From: Actinomadura kijaniata NBRC 14229 | GTDB taxonomy: Bacteria > Actinomycetota > Actinomycetes > Streptosporangiales > Streptosporangiaceae | NCBI RefSeq assembly: GCF_001552175.1 | Contig: NZ_BCQR01000013.1 | Span: 17,485 to 81,484 of the forward strand | DNA: 64,000 bases | Reading direction: 5' to 3' | Shown: piece by piece, positions 33,156 to 41,678 of the stretch | Layout of the letters: each line of letters opens with the position of its first letter | How positions within the stretch are numbered: position 1 is the first letter of the stretch | Notes under the pieces: model-generated | What the model was told of the DNA's origin: nothing | The model's input: only the letters and a program-made list of their open reading frames with translations | The model's database searches: none | Position numbers and translations under genes: made by a program

Positions 33156-33370
33156 GTCAATAGGGGGCGGGCTGTCCCGACCGGCCACCACGGAAGTCCT
33201 CATCGACCTTGTCCGGAGAGCCCCTCGGGGTACGCGAAGTCCGGGGCGGCTCTGCAAGCGGAGCCACCTCTCGCCGACCGCGAAACCTCGTGCCGCCACC
33301 CCGCCCCTGCGGCGCACGCTCCGTCCGCCTGCCCGGAAGGTGATCGTCCGGGTGGGGTGACGGCGGCCTC

Positions 33371-34195
33371 TCAGCCGGTGGCGCGGGTGAGGTGGGTGAT
33401 GTAGCGGGCGATGGCGTGGTCGGCGATGCCGTCGGTGCCGGGCGCCAGCGGGTCGGCCAGGTGGCCGCGGGCTTGGTCGGCCAGGCCGCCCAGCAGCCCG
33501 CCGGGGCGCTTGTCGTGGATCTTGCCGCGCGAGTCGATGTAGCGTTCGGCGGCCACGTGCGCATACACCGGGGCGGGCGGGAGCTGGGCCACGATGTCGT
33601 TGTTGTTGACGAAGCGGAACACCCGGCCTTTGAGGGCCTGGTCGTAGGCGGCGGCCAGCGTCGGGTCGCAGGTGCGGGGCTGGCCGAAGGTGTAGACCCC
33701 GTCGGCCAGGAGGCGGGGCTCGTCGAAGTGCAGGCGGGCGGCGGCCAGCATCGCCAGCGCCCCGCCCAGGCTGTGGCCGGTGAACCACAGCGACTGCTCG
33801 CGGTCGCGCAGGTCCTGGACGGCTTGGCGGATCTGCGGCCAGGCCGCCTCCAGCGCCTGGTGGAACCCCAGGTGCACCAGGCCCTTGCCACCGGGGTAGG
33901 GCATCATCACCGCCCCGCCGTCGCTCAGCCAGTCGCGGATCTGGCGGGCCTCGGTGCCGCGGAACGCCACGATCATCATCTGGTCGCTGGCGGCGACGTA
34001 GGCCTGGGTGTCCTGGATGGGGAACGAGGCCGAGAACGGCACGGTGAACACCCGCACCTGGTCGAACCCCCACTCGGTGAGGCGCTGGCGGACGGTCCGC
34101 TCGTCCTTGTACGCCAGGTCGGCGGCCTCGGCCAGACAGCGGGCGTGCGGCAGCCCGTAGCCGGTGGCCTTGTGGTCGAACGTCAACGTACTCAT
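33371..34195 (-). CDS. Lipase family (class 3) hydrolase
   Basis: 274 residues starting at ATG 34195 after AAGGAGAA. It is a class 3 lipase: the nucleophile elbow is WFTGHSLGGALAML, an Asp lies in NNNDIVAQLPPAP and a His in the region of HVAAERYIDS. The N-terminal stretch QTTAYVAASDQ-like strands and MMIVAFRGTEARQIRDWL (oxyanion side) are typical. No signal peptide is visible, so it may be cytoplasmic or leave by another route. It opens a 12-kb zone rich in alpha/beta hydrolases. Confidence 0.9.
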   Translation of the reverse strand: MSTLTFDHKATGYGLPHARCLAEAADLAYKDERTVRQRLTEWGFDQVRVFTVPFSASFPIQDTQAYVAASDQMMIVAFRGTEARQIRDWLSDGGAVMMPYPGGKGLVHLGFHQALEAAWPQIRQAVQDLRDREQSLWFTGHSLGGALAMLAAARLHFDEPRLLADGVYTFGQPRTCDPTLAAAYDQALKGRVFRFVNNNDIVAQLPPAPVYAHVAAERYIDSRGKIHDKRPGGLLGGLADQARGHLADPLAPGTDGIADHAIARYITHLTRATG

Positions 34196-34621
34196 CTGCT
34201 TCTCCTTCGTGGCTGCGGTGTGCAGGGATGCGCCGGGTCGCACCATTCGGGCGGCGCAGGCAGAGTCGGCCGCGCCTGCCATGCGAGTGCGCGGATGACA
34301 CTCCCGAACATCACCTCTCGCGCCTAGATCGACACACAGGGTGAGGAATGGAGTTGGTCAGGGCCGCTCCCGACTGACGCCTCCGCCAGTGGGCTTGTGG
34401 GCGGTCCTCCAGGCGACGGGCGGAGCCAGCCCGATGCCAAGCCCCTGCGGACGAATCCGTGAACGTCGGCGTCCACTCAGGTCAGTCCTCAGTGGCCAAC
34501 GGCGCCGACCAGGCGAGACGAACCGGGCCGGGCACCGGGACGTCGCGGTGCGGGGCACGGGTCGCGGCGCTGATCGAGAACCGTATTGTGGGGGTATCGG
34601 GGCAGGTGAGGGGAGGCGGAG
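34196..34621. other. Intergenic region upstream of rsbQ
   Basis: About 425 bases with no supported gene. It separates the divergent lipase and rsbQ genes and should hold both promoters. The 60 bases before rsbQ contain the AT-richer run GAACCGTATTGTGGGGG and the ribosome-binding site GAGGGGAGGCGGAG. I saw no strong palindrome. Confidence 0.4.
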
Positions 34622-35434
34622 ATGGATATCCGCCATAGGAACAACGTCACGGTCACCGGTCCGGCCGATGGACCGGCGGTGGTGCTGGCGCACGGGTTCG
34701 GCTGTGACCAGAACATGTGGCGCCTGGTGGTTCCGGCGCTGGCCGGGCGGCACCGGGTGGTGACGTTCGACTACGTCGGTTCCGGTGGCTCGGACCTGTC
34801 GGCATGGAGCCGGGAGCGGTACTCCTCACTTCAGGGCTATGCCCAGGACGTGGTGGAGGTCTGCCAGGAACTGGACCTCGAACGGGCGGTGCTGGTGGGG
34901 CATTCGGTCAGCGCCATGGTCGGGGTGCTGGCGGCGCACGCCGCGCCGGAGCGGATCGGGGCGCTGGTGATGGTGACGCCCTCACCCTGCTACATCGACG
35001 GCGACGGCTACCGTGGCGGCTTCAGCGTCGAGGACATCGACGAACTGCTGGCCTCGCTGGAGTCGAACTACCTGGGCTGGTCTTCGGCCATGGCCCCGGT
35101 GATCATGGGCAATCCGGACCGGCCGGAGCTGGGGCGGGAGCTGACCAACAGCTTCTGCGCCACCGATCCCGAGATCGCCCGCGTGTTCGCCCGCACCACG
35201 TTCCTGTCCGACAGCCGCGACGACCTCGAAAGCGTGCGGGTGCCGACGCTGGTGCTGGAGTGCTCCCAGGACGCCATCGCGCCTCGCGAGGTCGGCGCCT
35301 ACGTCCATGCGGCGATCGCCTCCTCCCGCCTGGTCACCCTCGACGCCACCGGGCACTGCCCGCAGCTGAGCGCGCCGGAGGCCACCGCCGAAGCGATCTT
35401 GGACTTCCTGGAGTCCCTGGAGGCCCGGCCGTGA
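34622..35434 (+). CDS. rsbQ: RsbQ-type alpha/beta hydrolase, energy-stress signalling
   Basis: 270 residues closely matching Bacillus subtilis RsbQ along its length: LAHGFGCDQNMW, VVTFDYVGSGGSDLSAW, GYAQDVVEVCQELDL, the elbow LVGHSVSAMVG, MVTPSPCYIDGD, NYLGWSSAMAPV, FCATDPEIARVFARTTFLSD and the end DATGHCPQLSAPE. The triad is Ser95, Asp217 and His245, equivalent to Ser96/Asp219/His247 in B. subtilis. RsbQ is needed with RsbP for the energy branch of the general stress response, presumably hydrolysing an unidentified small molecule. The stop overlaps the rsbP start (GTGA). Confidence 0.93.
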   Translation: MDIRHRNNVTVTGPADGPAVVLAHGFGCDQNMWRLVVPALAGRHRVVTFDYVGSGGSDLSAWSRERYSSLQGYAQDVVEVCQELDLERAVLVGHSVSAMVGVLAAHAAPERIGALVMVTPSPCYIDGDGYRGGFSVEDIDELLASLESNYLGWSSAMAPVIMGNPDRPELGRELTNSFCATDPEIARVFARTTFLSDSRDDLESVRVPTLVLECSQDAIAPREVGAYVHAAIASSRLVTLDATGHCPQLSAPEATAEAILDFLESLEARP

Positions 35435-36786
35435 CGGGCCGCATCGGCGGGCGGGAGCCGACCGGAGAAGGGGCGGGCACGGACGCGGTGTTCACCTCGC
35501 TGCTGGAGGACAGCGCCGAGGAACTGTACGAGTCGGCTCCCTGCGGCTACCTGTCCACGACGATGGACGGCACCATCGCCAAGATCAACGCCACCCTGCT
35601 GGACTGGTTAGGGCTCGAGCGCCGGGCCGTCGTCGGCCGGAAACGCTTTGCCGACCTGCTCACCGTCGGCGGCAGGCTGTACCACGAGACGCACTTCGCG
35701 CCGCTGCTGCGCATGCAGGGAGAGCTGGGCGGCATCGCCCTGGAGATGAAGACCGCCGGCGGCCGGCTGCCGGTGCTGGTCTCCTCCGCGATCAAGTACG
35801 GCGGCGGGGGAGAGCCGCTGCTGATCCGCACCACGGTCTTCGACGCCTCTGACCGCCGCGCCTACGAAGAGGAACTCCTGCGCCGTCGCCAGGAAGCCGA
35901 ACGGGCGCGTACCGAGGCCGAGCAGGCCCGCGCCGAGGCCGAACAAGCCCAGGCGGAGGCCGAACGGGCCCGGAAACAGGCCGAGGCCGACCGGGCACGC
36001 CTGGCCGACACGCTGGCCGTGCTGCAACAGTCCCTGCTGCCCGACACCTTGCCCGCCGTGCCCGGCCTGGAGGCGGCCGCGCACTACCACACGGCCTCTC
36101 CCGACCGGCTCGGCGGCGACTTCTACGACCTGTTCCCCGTCGGTGAGAACCTGTGGGCGTTCTTCCTGGGCGACGTGTGCGGCAAGGGTCCCGAGGCCGC
36201 CTCCCTGACCTCGCTGACCCGCTACACCCTGCGCGCCGCCGCCCACCACGACCCCGACCCGGTCACCGCGCTGACCACGCTCAACGACGCCCTGCACGAG
36301 CGGTACACGGCCAGCGGAGACCCCCGCTACTGCACGTGCGTCTTCGGCGTTCTCGAATCCGGCCACGACGACGGGCACGTCACGGTCCGCCTCGCCTCCG
36401 GCGGCCACCCCCCGGCGCTGGTCCTGCGCGCCGACGGACACGCCGACCTCCTGCCCACCCCCGGCGGAATGCTCATCGGGGTGTTCCCCACCGCACCCAT
36501 CGGAACCGCCCAGACCATCCTGGCCGCCGGCGACACGATGCTGCTCTACACCGACGGCCTCACCGAGGCCCGCACCGGCCCCACCCGCGACGCCCTGTAC
36601 GGAGACGACGCCCTGTACGCCTTCGCCGACGAACACGCTCCCGCCACGCCCCAGCAAACGATCACCGCGCTGACCGAACTGCTCGACGGCTTCGGCGACG
36701 GCCTCGACGACGACACCGCTCTGCTGGCCCTGGGAGTCCCGGCCGACCCCTCCCGCACCCGCCCGACGACGGATCACCCGCGATGA
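35431..36786 (+). CDS. rsbP: RsbP-type PAS-coiled coil-PP2C phosphatase
   Basis: 451 residues. The PAS domain is at about residues 30-140 (YLSTTMDGTIAKINATLLDW, then RMQGELGGIALEMKTAGGRL). A charged coiled coil covers residues 145-190 (Glu/Ala/Arg heptads). A SpoIIE-type PP2C domain fills residues 200-445. Metal-binding motifs are LGGDFYDLF, GDVCGKGPEAASL, LYTDGLTEAR and DDDTALLALG. The layout is that of RsbP, which dephosphorylates RsbV-type STAS proteins. It is coupled by 4-base overlaps to rsbQ upstream and a STAS gene downstream. Signal input through the PAS pocket and RsbQ is inferred from the Bacillus system. Confidence 0.92.
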   Translation: MTGRIGGREPTGEGAGTDAVFTSLLEDSAEELYESAPCGYLSTTMDGTIAKINATLLDWLGLERRAVVGRKRFADLLTVGGRLYHETHFAPLLRMQGELGGIALEMKTAGGRLPVLVSSAIKYGGGGEPLLIRTTVFDASDRRAYEEELLRRRQEAERARTEAEQARAEAEQAQAEAERARKQAEADRARLADTLAVLQQSLLPDTLPAVPGLEAAAHYHTASPDRLGGDFYDLFPVGENLWAFFLGDVCGKGPEAASLTSLTRYTLRAAAHHDPDPVTALTTLNDALHERYTASGDPRYCTCVFGVLESGHDDGHVTVRLASGGHPPALVLRADGHADLLPTPGGMLIGVFPTAPIGTAQTILAAGDTMLLYTDGLTEARTGPTRDALYGDDALYAFADEHAPATPQQTITALTELLDGFGDGLDDDTALLALGVPADPSRTRPTTDHPR

Positions 36787-37112
36787 GGCCCCTGGACATC
36801 ACCCGCCGCGACACCGCCACCGGGCCCGTCCTGCATGTGGTCGGCGATCTGGACTACACCCACGCCCCCGGCTTCCGCCACCACGTCCGGCAGCTCACCC
36901 TGACCGCAGGGCAGTGCCTGGTGCTCGACCTGTCCGGCCTGGAATTCTGCGACTCCAGCGGCATCACCGCCCTCCTCGCCGCACGCCAGCACGCGCAGGC
37001 CGCCGACGCCGCCATCATCCTGGCCGCCGTCCCCTCCAACCTGATGCGCACCCTCACCCTCGTCGGCCTGGACCAGGTGTTCACCATCGCCCCCAGCGCC
37101 GACGAGCTCTGA
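36783..37112 (+). CDS. rsbV: RsbV-like STAS anti-sigma factor antagonist
   Basis: 109 residues forming a STAS domain: VLHVVGDLDYTHAPGFRHHV, LVLDLSGLEFCDSSGITALL. The Ser-Ser of DSSG is the phosphorylated position that RsbW-type kinases target and RsbP dephosphorylates. It overlaps rsbP by 4 bases. The cognate kinase is not in this operon; an HATPase anti-sigma-like gene lies at 5245 but belongs to another locus. The downstream sigma factor is also not here. Confidence 0.93.
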   Translation: MRPLDITRRDTATGPVLHVVGDLDYTHAPGFRHHVRQLTLTAGQCLVLDLSGLEFCDSSGITALLAARQHAQAADAAIILAAVPSNLMRTLTLVGLDQVFTIAPSADEL

Positions 37113-37342
37113 CCCGCCGTTCTCCCGGCCTTCCCACTCGCTCGCGACAGTGATCCACTCATGTCGGCGGGGCGCGCCGAGCTCCCGCCGGGAACCCCTC
37201 AGAACCGGCCTGGGCGCAGGCGCATCGCCGGGCGGGGCGCCGTGCCGACGCGGTTCCCGCCAACGAATCGCAGGCTCGCCGCTCCGGATCGCCCGACATG
37301 GTGGGCCGCGCTACATCCAGCCTCACGATTCTGTATTCGGGA
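37113..37342. other. Intergenic region upstream of the PHB depolymerase
   Basis: About 230 bases with no supported gene between rsbV and the depolymerase. Frames here have random codon use. The operator-like palindrome listed next ends it. Confidence 0.4.
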
Positions 37343-37362
37343 CATGTGGTCCGGGTCACATG
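37343..37362. promoter_or_regulatory. CATGTG/CACATG palindrome upstream of the depolymerase
   Basis: CATGTG at 37343-37348 and CACATG at 37357-37362 form an inverted repeat with an 8-base spacer, 43 bases before the depolymerase GTG/ATG region. It is a likely regulator site; no regulator gene is adjacent. Confidence 0.45.
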
Positions 37363-37404
37363 CCGTCTTCAGACTGACGGTCACACCGAGGAGGTGACGC
37401 GAAC

Positions 37405-38658
37405 GTGAGGCTCAAACATGCGCTCCTGTCCGTCCTGGCGGCCGTCGGTCTGGTGGTGACGACGCTCTCCATCGCCCTGGCCGCGGTTCCGCCCCCCACC
37501 CAGGGGACCCTGAAGAAGTACGGCATCACCGGCACCTACGTCAGCGGGCTGTCATCCGGCGGGTTCATGGCCAACCAGCTGCACGTGGCCTACTCCAGCA
37601 TCTTCCAAGGCGCCGGGATCTACTCGGCCGGGCCCTACGACTGCGCGCAGAACAGCCTGAGCACCGCGCTCAACGCCTGCATGGACACCTTCACGCCGCG
37701 CCGGACCCCGCGCGAGCTGGAGCAGCTGACCCGGCAGCGGGCGTCCCAGGGCACCGTCGACCCGCCCGCCAACCTGTCGGGCGACCCGGTGTGGCTGCTG
37801 CACGGCGGCCAGGACCAGACCATCGACCGGGCGGTCAACGACGATCTGGCCACCTACTACCGCGACTTCGGCGCGCGCGTGCGGTACAACACCGGCACCC
37901 CGGCCGGACACGCGTGGATCAGCCCGATCGGACGCGGCTCCTGCGGCTCCACCGCCTCGCCGTACGTCAACAACTGCGGCGGCGACCCGGTGCGGGAGAT
38001 GCTGACCCACCTGTTCGGCAGTGTGAACGCACCCGCCTCCCGTCTGGGCGGCAAGCTCGTCCAGTTCGACCAGAACGCCCACGTGCCCGGAGGCAACGCC
38101 ACCGGCGTCAGCATGGGCAGGGAAGGCTTCGCCTATGTCCCGCAGGCGTGCGAGAGCGGCCGCTCCTGCAGGCTGATGGTCACGCTGCACGGCTGTTACC
38201 AGTACCACGGCCTGGTCGGCAACGCGCTCATGGACCAGGCGTACCTGAACGAGTACGCCGACACCAACGACATGATCGTCCTGTACCCGCAGGCCACCAC
38301 CATGGCGGGGAACCCGCGCGGCTGCTGGGACTGGTGGGGCTACCAGTCCGCCCAGTACCCGCTGAAGTCCGGGCCGCAGATGGCCGCCGTGGTCAACATG
38401 GTCAAGGCCCTGGGCGGCGGCGACGGTGGTGGCGGTGGCGAGCCCACACCGACTCCCACACCGACTCCCACGCCCACGCCCACCCCCTCACCGGAGTGCA
38501 TCACCGCCAGCAACTACGCCCACACCATGGCCGCACGCGCGTACGCCTCCGGGGGCAACACCTACGCGCGCGGCTCCAACCAGGCGCTCGGCCTCTGGAA
38601 CACCGCCATCAACAGCACGCTCAAGCAGACCTCACCGGGCTACTGGGTCAAGTGCTGA
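37405..38658 (+). CDS. Secreted PHB depolymerase with permuted (type II-like) catalytic domain
   Basis: 417 residues. The Sec signal peptide covers residues 1-27. The lipase box GLSSGG (Ser50) comes near the N terminus, then Asp137 in GGQDQTID and His169 in GTPAGHAW. The oxyanion-type segment LHGCYQYHG (about 262-270) and CWDWWGY follow. In type I enzymes the LHGC segment precedes the lipase box; this reversed order is the type II, circularly permuted arrangement. A Pro-Thr linker (about residues 350-370) joins a 53-residue C-terminal module bounded by Cys (CITASNYAH ... GYWVKC). It probably hydrolyses extracellular polyhydroxybutyrate or a related polyester. Confidence 0.85.
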   Translation: MRLKHALLSVLAAVGLVVTTLSIALAAVPPPTQGTLKKYGITGTYVSGLSSGGFMANQLHVAYSSIFQGAGIYSAGPYDCAQNSLSTALNACMDTFTPRRTPRELEQLTRQRASQGTVDPPANLSGDPVWLLHGGQDQTIDRAVNDDLATYYRDFGARVRYNTGTPAGHAWISPIGRGSCGSTASPYVNNCGGDPVREMLTHLFGSVNAPASRLGGKLVQFDQNAHVPGGNATGVSMGREGFAYVPQACESGRSCRLMVTLHGCYQYHGLVGNALMDQAYLNEYADTNDMIVLYPQATTMAGNPRGCWDWWGYQSAQYPLKSGPQMAAVVNMVKALGGGDGGGGGEPTPTPTPTPTPTPTPSPECITASNYAHTMAARAYASGGNTYARGSNQALGLWNTAINSTLKQTSPGYWVKC

Positions 38659-38673
38659 ACCTGGGAAAGGAAC

Positions 38674-38710
38674 GCTGCCCTGCCCGTCGCAACCCGACAG
38701 GCAGGGCAGC
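38674..38710 (+). terminator. Hairpin terminator after the depolymerase
   Basis: GCTGCCCTGCC (38674-38684) and GGCAGGGCAGC (38700-38710) are perfect 11-base arms around a 15-base loop, starting 16 bases after the stop. There is no long U-tract, as is common in actinomycetes. Confidence 0.75.
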
Positions 38711-38910
38711 CCCCATTCGTCCGCCCATCTCAGGCGGCCACTGACGACAAGCCGCGCCCGGCCTCCACCCTCGCAGGCCAGACCACGAAACCTGCGCCGT
38801 CACCGATCAAGATCCAGCCGTTCGCCCAACGACACACCGCCGACTTGGCACGGATGCCGGACCACCCTCGCCTCTGGCGTTGTCGTCGAACCCGCCCCGG
38901 AGATCGGGGC

Positions 38911-38939
38911 TTGACAGGCTGGTGCCGAGAATCAACGAT
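38911..38939 (+). promoter_or_regulatory. Predicted promoter of the secreted hydrolase gene
   Basis: TTGACA at 38911-38916 is a perfect -35 hexamer. The best-spaced -10 at 17 bases (AACGAT, 38934-38939) is only fair. It lies about 37 bases before the ATG at 38976. Prediction only. Confidence 0.4.
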
Positions 38940-38975
38940 CAGAGCGTCGTTCCCCTCTCGCAAAAGAAGTTTCCC

Positions 38976-39875
38976 ATGGGGAAACGAATTGGAGCGCTGT
39001 TCGTTTCGCTTCTCGCACTCGCCGCACTGCTGTCCCCGCCCGCCCGCGCCGCCATCGACCTGTCGGCGCCGGGCCCCAACCCCGTCGGGTACTCCGACGT
39101 CTCGGTGAGCGCCGCGGGCCGCTCCTTTTCCGCCCGCATGTGGTACCCCGCCGCCTCGGCGGGCCAGAACACCCCGGCGGCCGCCGGACGCTTCCCGGTC
39201 GTGTCCTTCGGGCACGGCTTCGTGCAGTCGGTGACCACCTACTCCTCCACCACCGGCCACCTGGCGTCCTGGGGGCTCATCGTGGTGGCGCCCAAGTCCC
39301 AGGGCGGCCTGTTCCCCAGCCACAGCGCGTTCGCCCTCGACCTCAACGCCGCGCTGTCCTGGGCCGTCGCCCAGGACGCCACCGCAGGGTCCCGGCTGGC
39401 CGGGCATGTGCGCACCGACCGGCTCGCCCTGTCGGGACACTCGATGGGGGGCGGCGCCAGCATCCTGGCCGCCGCGCAGAACCCCGCCGTCACCACCGTC
39501 GCCAACCTGGCCGCCGCCGAGACCAACCCCTCGGCGGTGAGCGCGGCCGCTCGCGTAACCGCGCCGATGCAGCTGGTGGGCGGCACCAACGACACCATCG
39601 TCCCGTTGTCGAACCAGCAGAACATGTACAACGCCAAGCCCGCGCCCAAGCAGCTGCGCGCCATCGTCGGCGGCTTCCACTGCGGGTTCATCGACTCCAG
39701 CGGTTTCGGCTGCGACAGCGGCCAGATCACCCGGGCCGCCCAGCTGTCGATCACCCGCCGCGTGCTCACCGCCTGGTTCCTGTACTACCTCCACGGCGAC
39801 ACCAGCGTCTATGACCAGGTGTGGGGACCGGGCGCGACCAACGACCCCGCCGTCAGGTTCACCGGCCAGCAGTAG
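38976..39875 (+). CDS. Secreted cutinase/PET hydrolase-like alpha/beta hydrolase
   Basis: 299 residues. ATG 38976 gives a signal peptide (MGKRIGALFVSLLALAALLS, cleavage near ARA-AI). The fold follows dienelactone-hydrolase/cutinase-like enzymes: FGHGFVQSV with the oxyanion His-Gly, the nucleophile elbow LSGHSMGGGAS, the Asp in GGTNDTIVPLS and the His in GGFHCGFI. Two Cys near the end (HCGF and GCDSG) could pair. The GHSMGGG elbow is shared with polyester hydrolases of Thermobifida type. Activity on cutin, polyesters or triglycerides is inferred, not shown. It lies downstream of the PHB depolymerase with its own promoter. Confidence 0.82.
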   Translation: MGKRIGALFVSLLALAALLSPPARAAIDLSAPGPNPVGYSDVSVSAAGRSFSARMWYPAASAGQNTPAAAGRFPVVSFGHGFVQSVTTYSSTTGHLASWGLIVVAPKSQGGLFPSHSAFALDLNAALSWAVAQDATAGSRLAGHVRTDRLALSGHSMGGGASILAAAQNPAVTTVANLAAAETNPSAVSAAARVTAPMQLVGGTNDTIVPLSNQQNMYNAKPAPKQLRAIVGGFHCGFIDSSGFGCDSGQITRAAQLSITRRVLTAWFLYYLHGDTSVYDQVWGPGATNDPAVRFTGQQ

Positions 39876-40417
39876 GAACGAGAGCGTGAGGCCCCGCCGC
39901 GCCCTGGCGCTGCTGCCCATGCCGACGCGCACGTCGTCCCCGAGATGCGCACCCGGCACCACCCGCGCGGCGGAACCTCCACCCTCCGACCCGCCCTGCA
40001 GCCTCCCAACCCGGAAACGGACGAAGCTCTCCCGCAGGGGCCCTTTCACGTGACCAGACAGCGGTTTCCTGGTTCTCGTCGAAGGTGTCGGGCGCCCCGA
40101 TGTCGGCCGGGCTTTCGCTTGGTGTGCCAGCGTGCACGTCTGTCCTCATGGCACCTCCCATGCCGTGACGGCCATGGGCTCGTGGTGCCTGAGTAGGAGG
40201 TGGCGGCCCAGCTCGGCTCCTCCCGTCCGAAGGGACGGGCCGCCGCGGCGTGGTTGCCGAATGGTGGCGGTGGAACGGGCTGCGCGGCCGGGACGGCGTC
40301 CACGATCGTTCCGAGCTCGGGCGCAAGCGCCGGTGTCGAACATCACACCCTTGATCATGAAGGCTGACGATCCGGCGGTTGCCCTCATGTAGACATACGT
40401 GTTTGTTTGTAGTGGGA
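39876..40417. other. Gene-free region upstream of the esterase
   Basis: About 540 bases without a credible gene. Frames have ordinary-random codon use. The last 70 bases are markedly AT-richer (ATACGTGTTTGTTTGTAGTG), consistent with the promoter of the downstream esterase. Confidence 0.4.
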
Positions 40418-40432
40418 ATCCGACTGTCGGAT
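40418..40432. promoter_or_regulatory. ATCCGA-CTG-TCGGAT palindrome upstream of the esterase
   Basis: A perfect 6-base-arm palindrome with a 3-base centre lies 19 bases before the ATG at 40451. A further half-site copy (ATCCGACT) follows immediately. It sits where a repressor would cover the start region. The binding protein is not identified. Confidence 0.5.
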
Positions 40433-40450
40433 CCGACTCGAAGGGTGCAA

Positions 40451-41566
40451 ATGAAACGTTTGCGGGCGTCCATCGCTGCCGTGCCGGTGCTCCTGGCCGC
40501 TTTCCTCGCCGCCCCCTCGGCTCAGGCGGAGGTCGTTCCACCGGAATTCACCGATGGCTCCGGCCTCACCCTGGCCGGGGACGCGGTGAGCGATCCCAAA
40601 AACCCCACGAGCGGTTTCGTGATCACCGTGACCACTCCCGAAGTGGCCGGAAAGCATCCGATCAGGATCATCCTGCCGGCCGACTACGCGACCAGCCCGA
40701 CCAAGCGGTATCCGGTCCTGTACCTGCTGCACGGAACGGGCGACAATCCCACCAACCCCTCCCTGGCCTACCCGGCGATCCGTTCCACCATCGCGCGATC
40801 ATCAATGATCACCGTGATTCCGGACGGTGGTCTGCGCGGCTGGTACAACGACTGGCTCATGCAGAACACCGCCGCCGGAGCGCAGAAATGGGAGACCTTC
40901 CATCTCAAGCAGGTCATCCCCTTCATCGACGCCAACCTGCGGACCATCGGAACGAAGCAGGGTCGCGCCATAGCGGGCATCTCGATGGGCGGATTCGGCG
41001 CGCTGCACTACGCGCAGCGCCGGCCGGACCTGTTCAGCCAGGTCGCCACACTCTCGGGCGCCAACGACCTGTCCCTCGCGTACGTCCGGAGCGCTGTCGT
41101 CGCCACCGAACTCAACGCGACGGGCGCGATATGCGCGATCAGCAGCAGTGGCAGCGGCGGAGCGAGCTCGGGTGAGGGGACCTGCTCGGGGTTCGGGCCG
41201 GTCGTCTCCAGCGACGCGATCTTCGGCTCGCCGTACTGGTGGGGCGCCAACGGAGGCGACTGGTACTGGACGCAGCGAAATCCCGTCTCGAACATGCGGG
41301 CCCTCGCCGGCATGGGGATCTCGATCTACACGGGCAACAACAGCTTCGTCGAATCCGTGGTCGAGGCCGCCGCCAAGAACACCAAGGCCAGCCTGGACCG
41401 GCTCGGTTACCCGTACCACTACGTCAACTACGGTGACGGGTCCTCCTGGGGGACCGGCTGCGACGGCAAGCACTGGACCGGCGGAGCGGGAGCCTACAAC
41501 TGCTGGTCGCAGGACCTTGTCGACCTGATTCCCCGCCTGGAGCAGAGCCTGACCCCGGCCTCCTGA
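40451..41566 (+). CDS. Secreted esterase (esterase D / antigen 85-like fold)
   Basis: 371 residues. The signal peptide is MKRLRASIAAVPVLLAAFLA with cleavage after AQA. The domain is PF00756-like: YPVLYLLHGTGDNPTN with the oxyanion region, MITVIPDGGLRGWYNDW, the nucleophile elbow AIAGISMGGFGALHYAQRRP and the late GKHWTGGAGAYNCWSQDL containing the catalytic His. A Gly/Ser-rich insertion at about residues 235-250 is unusual. It probably hydrolyses acyl esters outside the cell. ATG 40451 follows AAGGG and fixes the signal peptide. Confidence 0.87.
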   Translation: MKRLRASIAAVPVLLAAFLAAPSAQAEVVPPEFTDGSGLTLAGDAVSDPKNPTSGFVITVTTPEVAGKHPIRIILPADYATSPTKRYPVLYLLHGTGDNPTNPSLAYPAIRSTIARSSMITVIPDGGLRGWYNDWLMQNTAAGAQKWETFHLKQVIPFIDANLRTIGTKQGRAIAGISMGGFGALHYAQRRPDLFSQVATLSGANDLSLAYVRSAVVATELNATGAICAISSSGSGGASSGEGTCSGFGPVVSSDAIFGSPYWWGANGGDWYWTQRNPVSNMRALAGMGISIYTGNNSFVESVVEAAAKNTKASLDRLGYPYHYVNYGDGSSWGTGCDGKHWTGGAGAYNCWSQDLVDLIPRLEQSLTPAS

Positions 41567-41571
41567 ACAGG

Positions 41572-41606
41572 CGGCGGGCTGGGGGGCGACTCCGGTTCGC
41601 CCGCCG
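41572..41606 (+). terminator. Possible terminator after the esterase
   Basis: CGGCGGGC (41572-41579) and GCCCGCCG (41599-41606) are perfect 8-base arms with a 19-base loop beginning 6 bases after the stop. The loop is rather long, so confidence is moderate. Confidence 0.45.
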
Positions 41607-41678
41607 TGGTCGGCGCGGGCCTCCGGAGCCGCGCACGGCCGAGGTGCCGTTACAGCTCCGGATCGTCTTCCTCGGCGG

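Noticed and set aside
38440..38500. Tandem DNA repeat of CCCACACCGACT-like units
   Set aside because: It encodes the Pro-Thr linker of the PHB depolymerase and is explained by the protein sequence, not by a separate repeat element.
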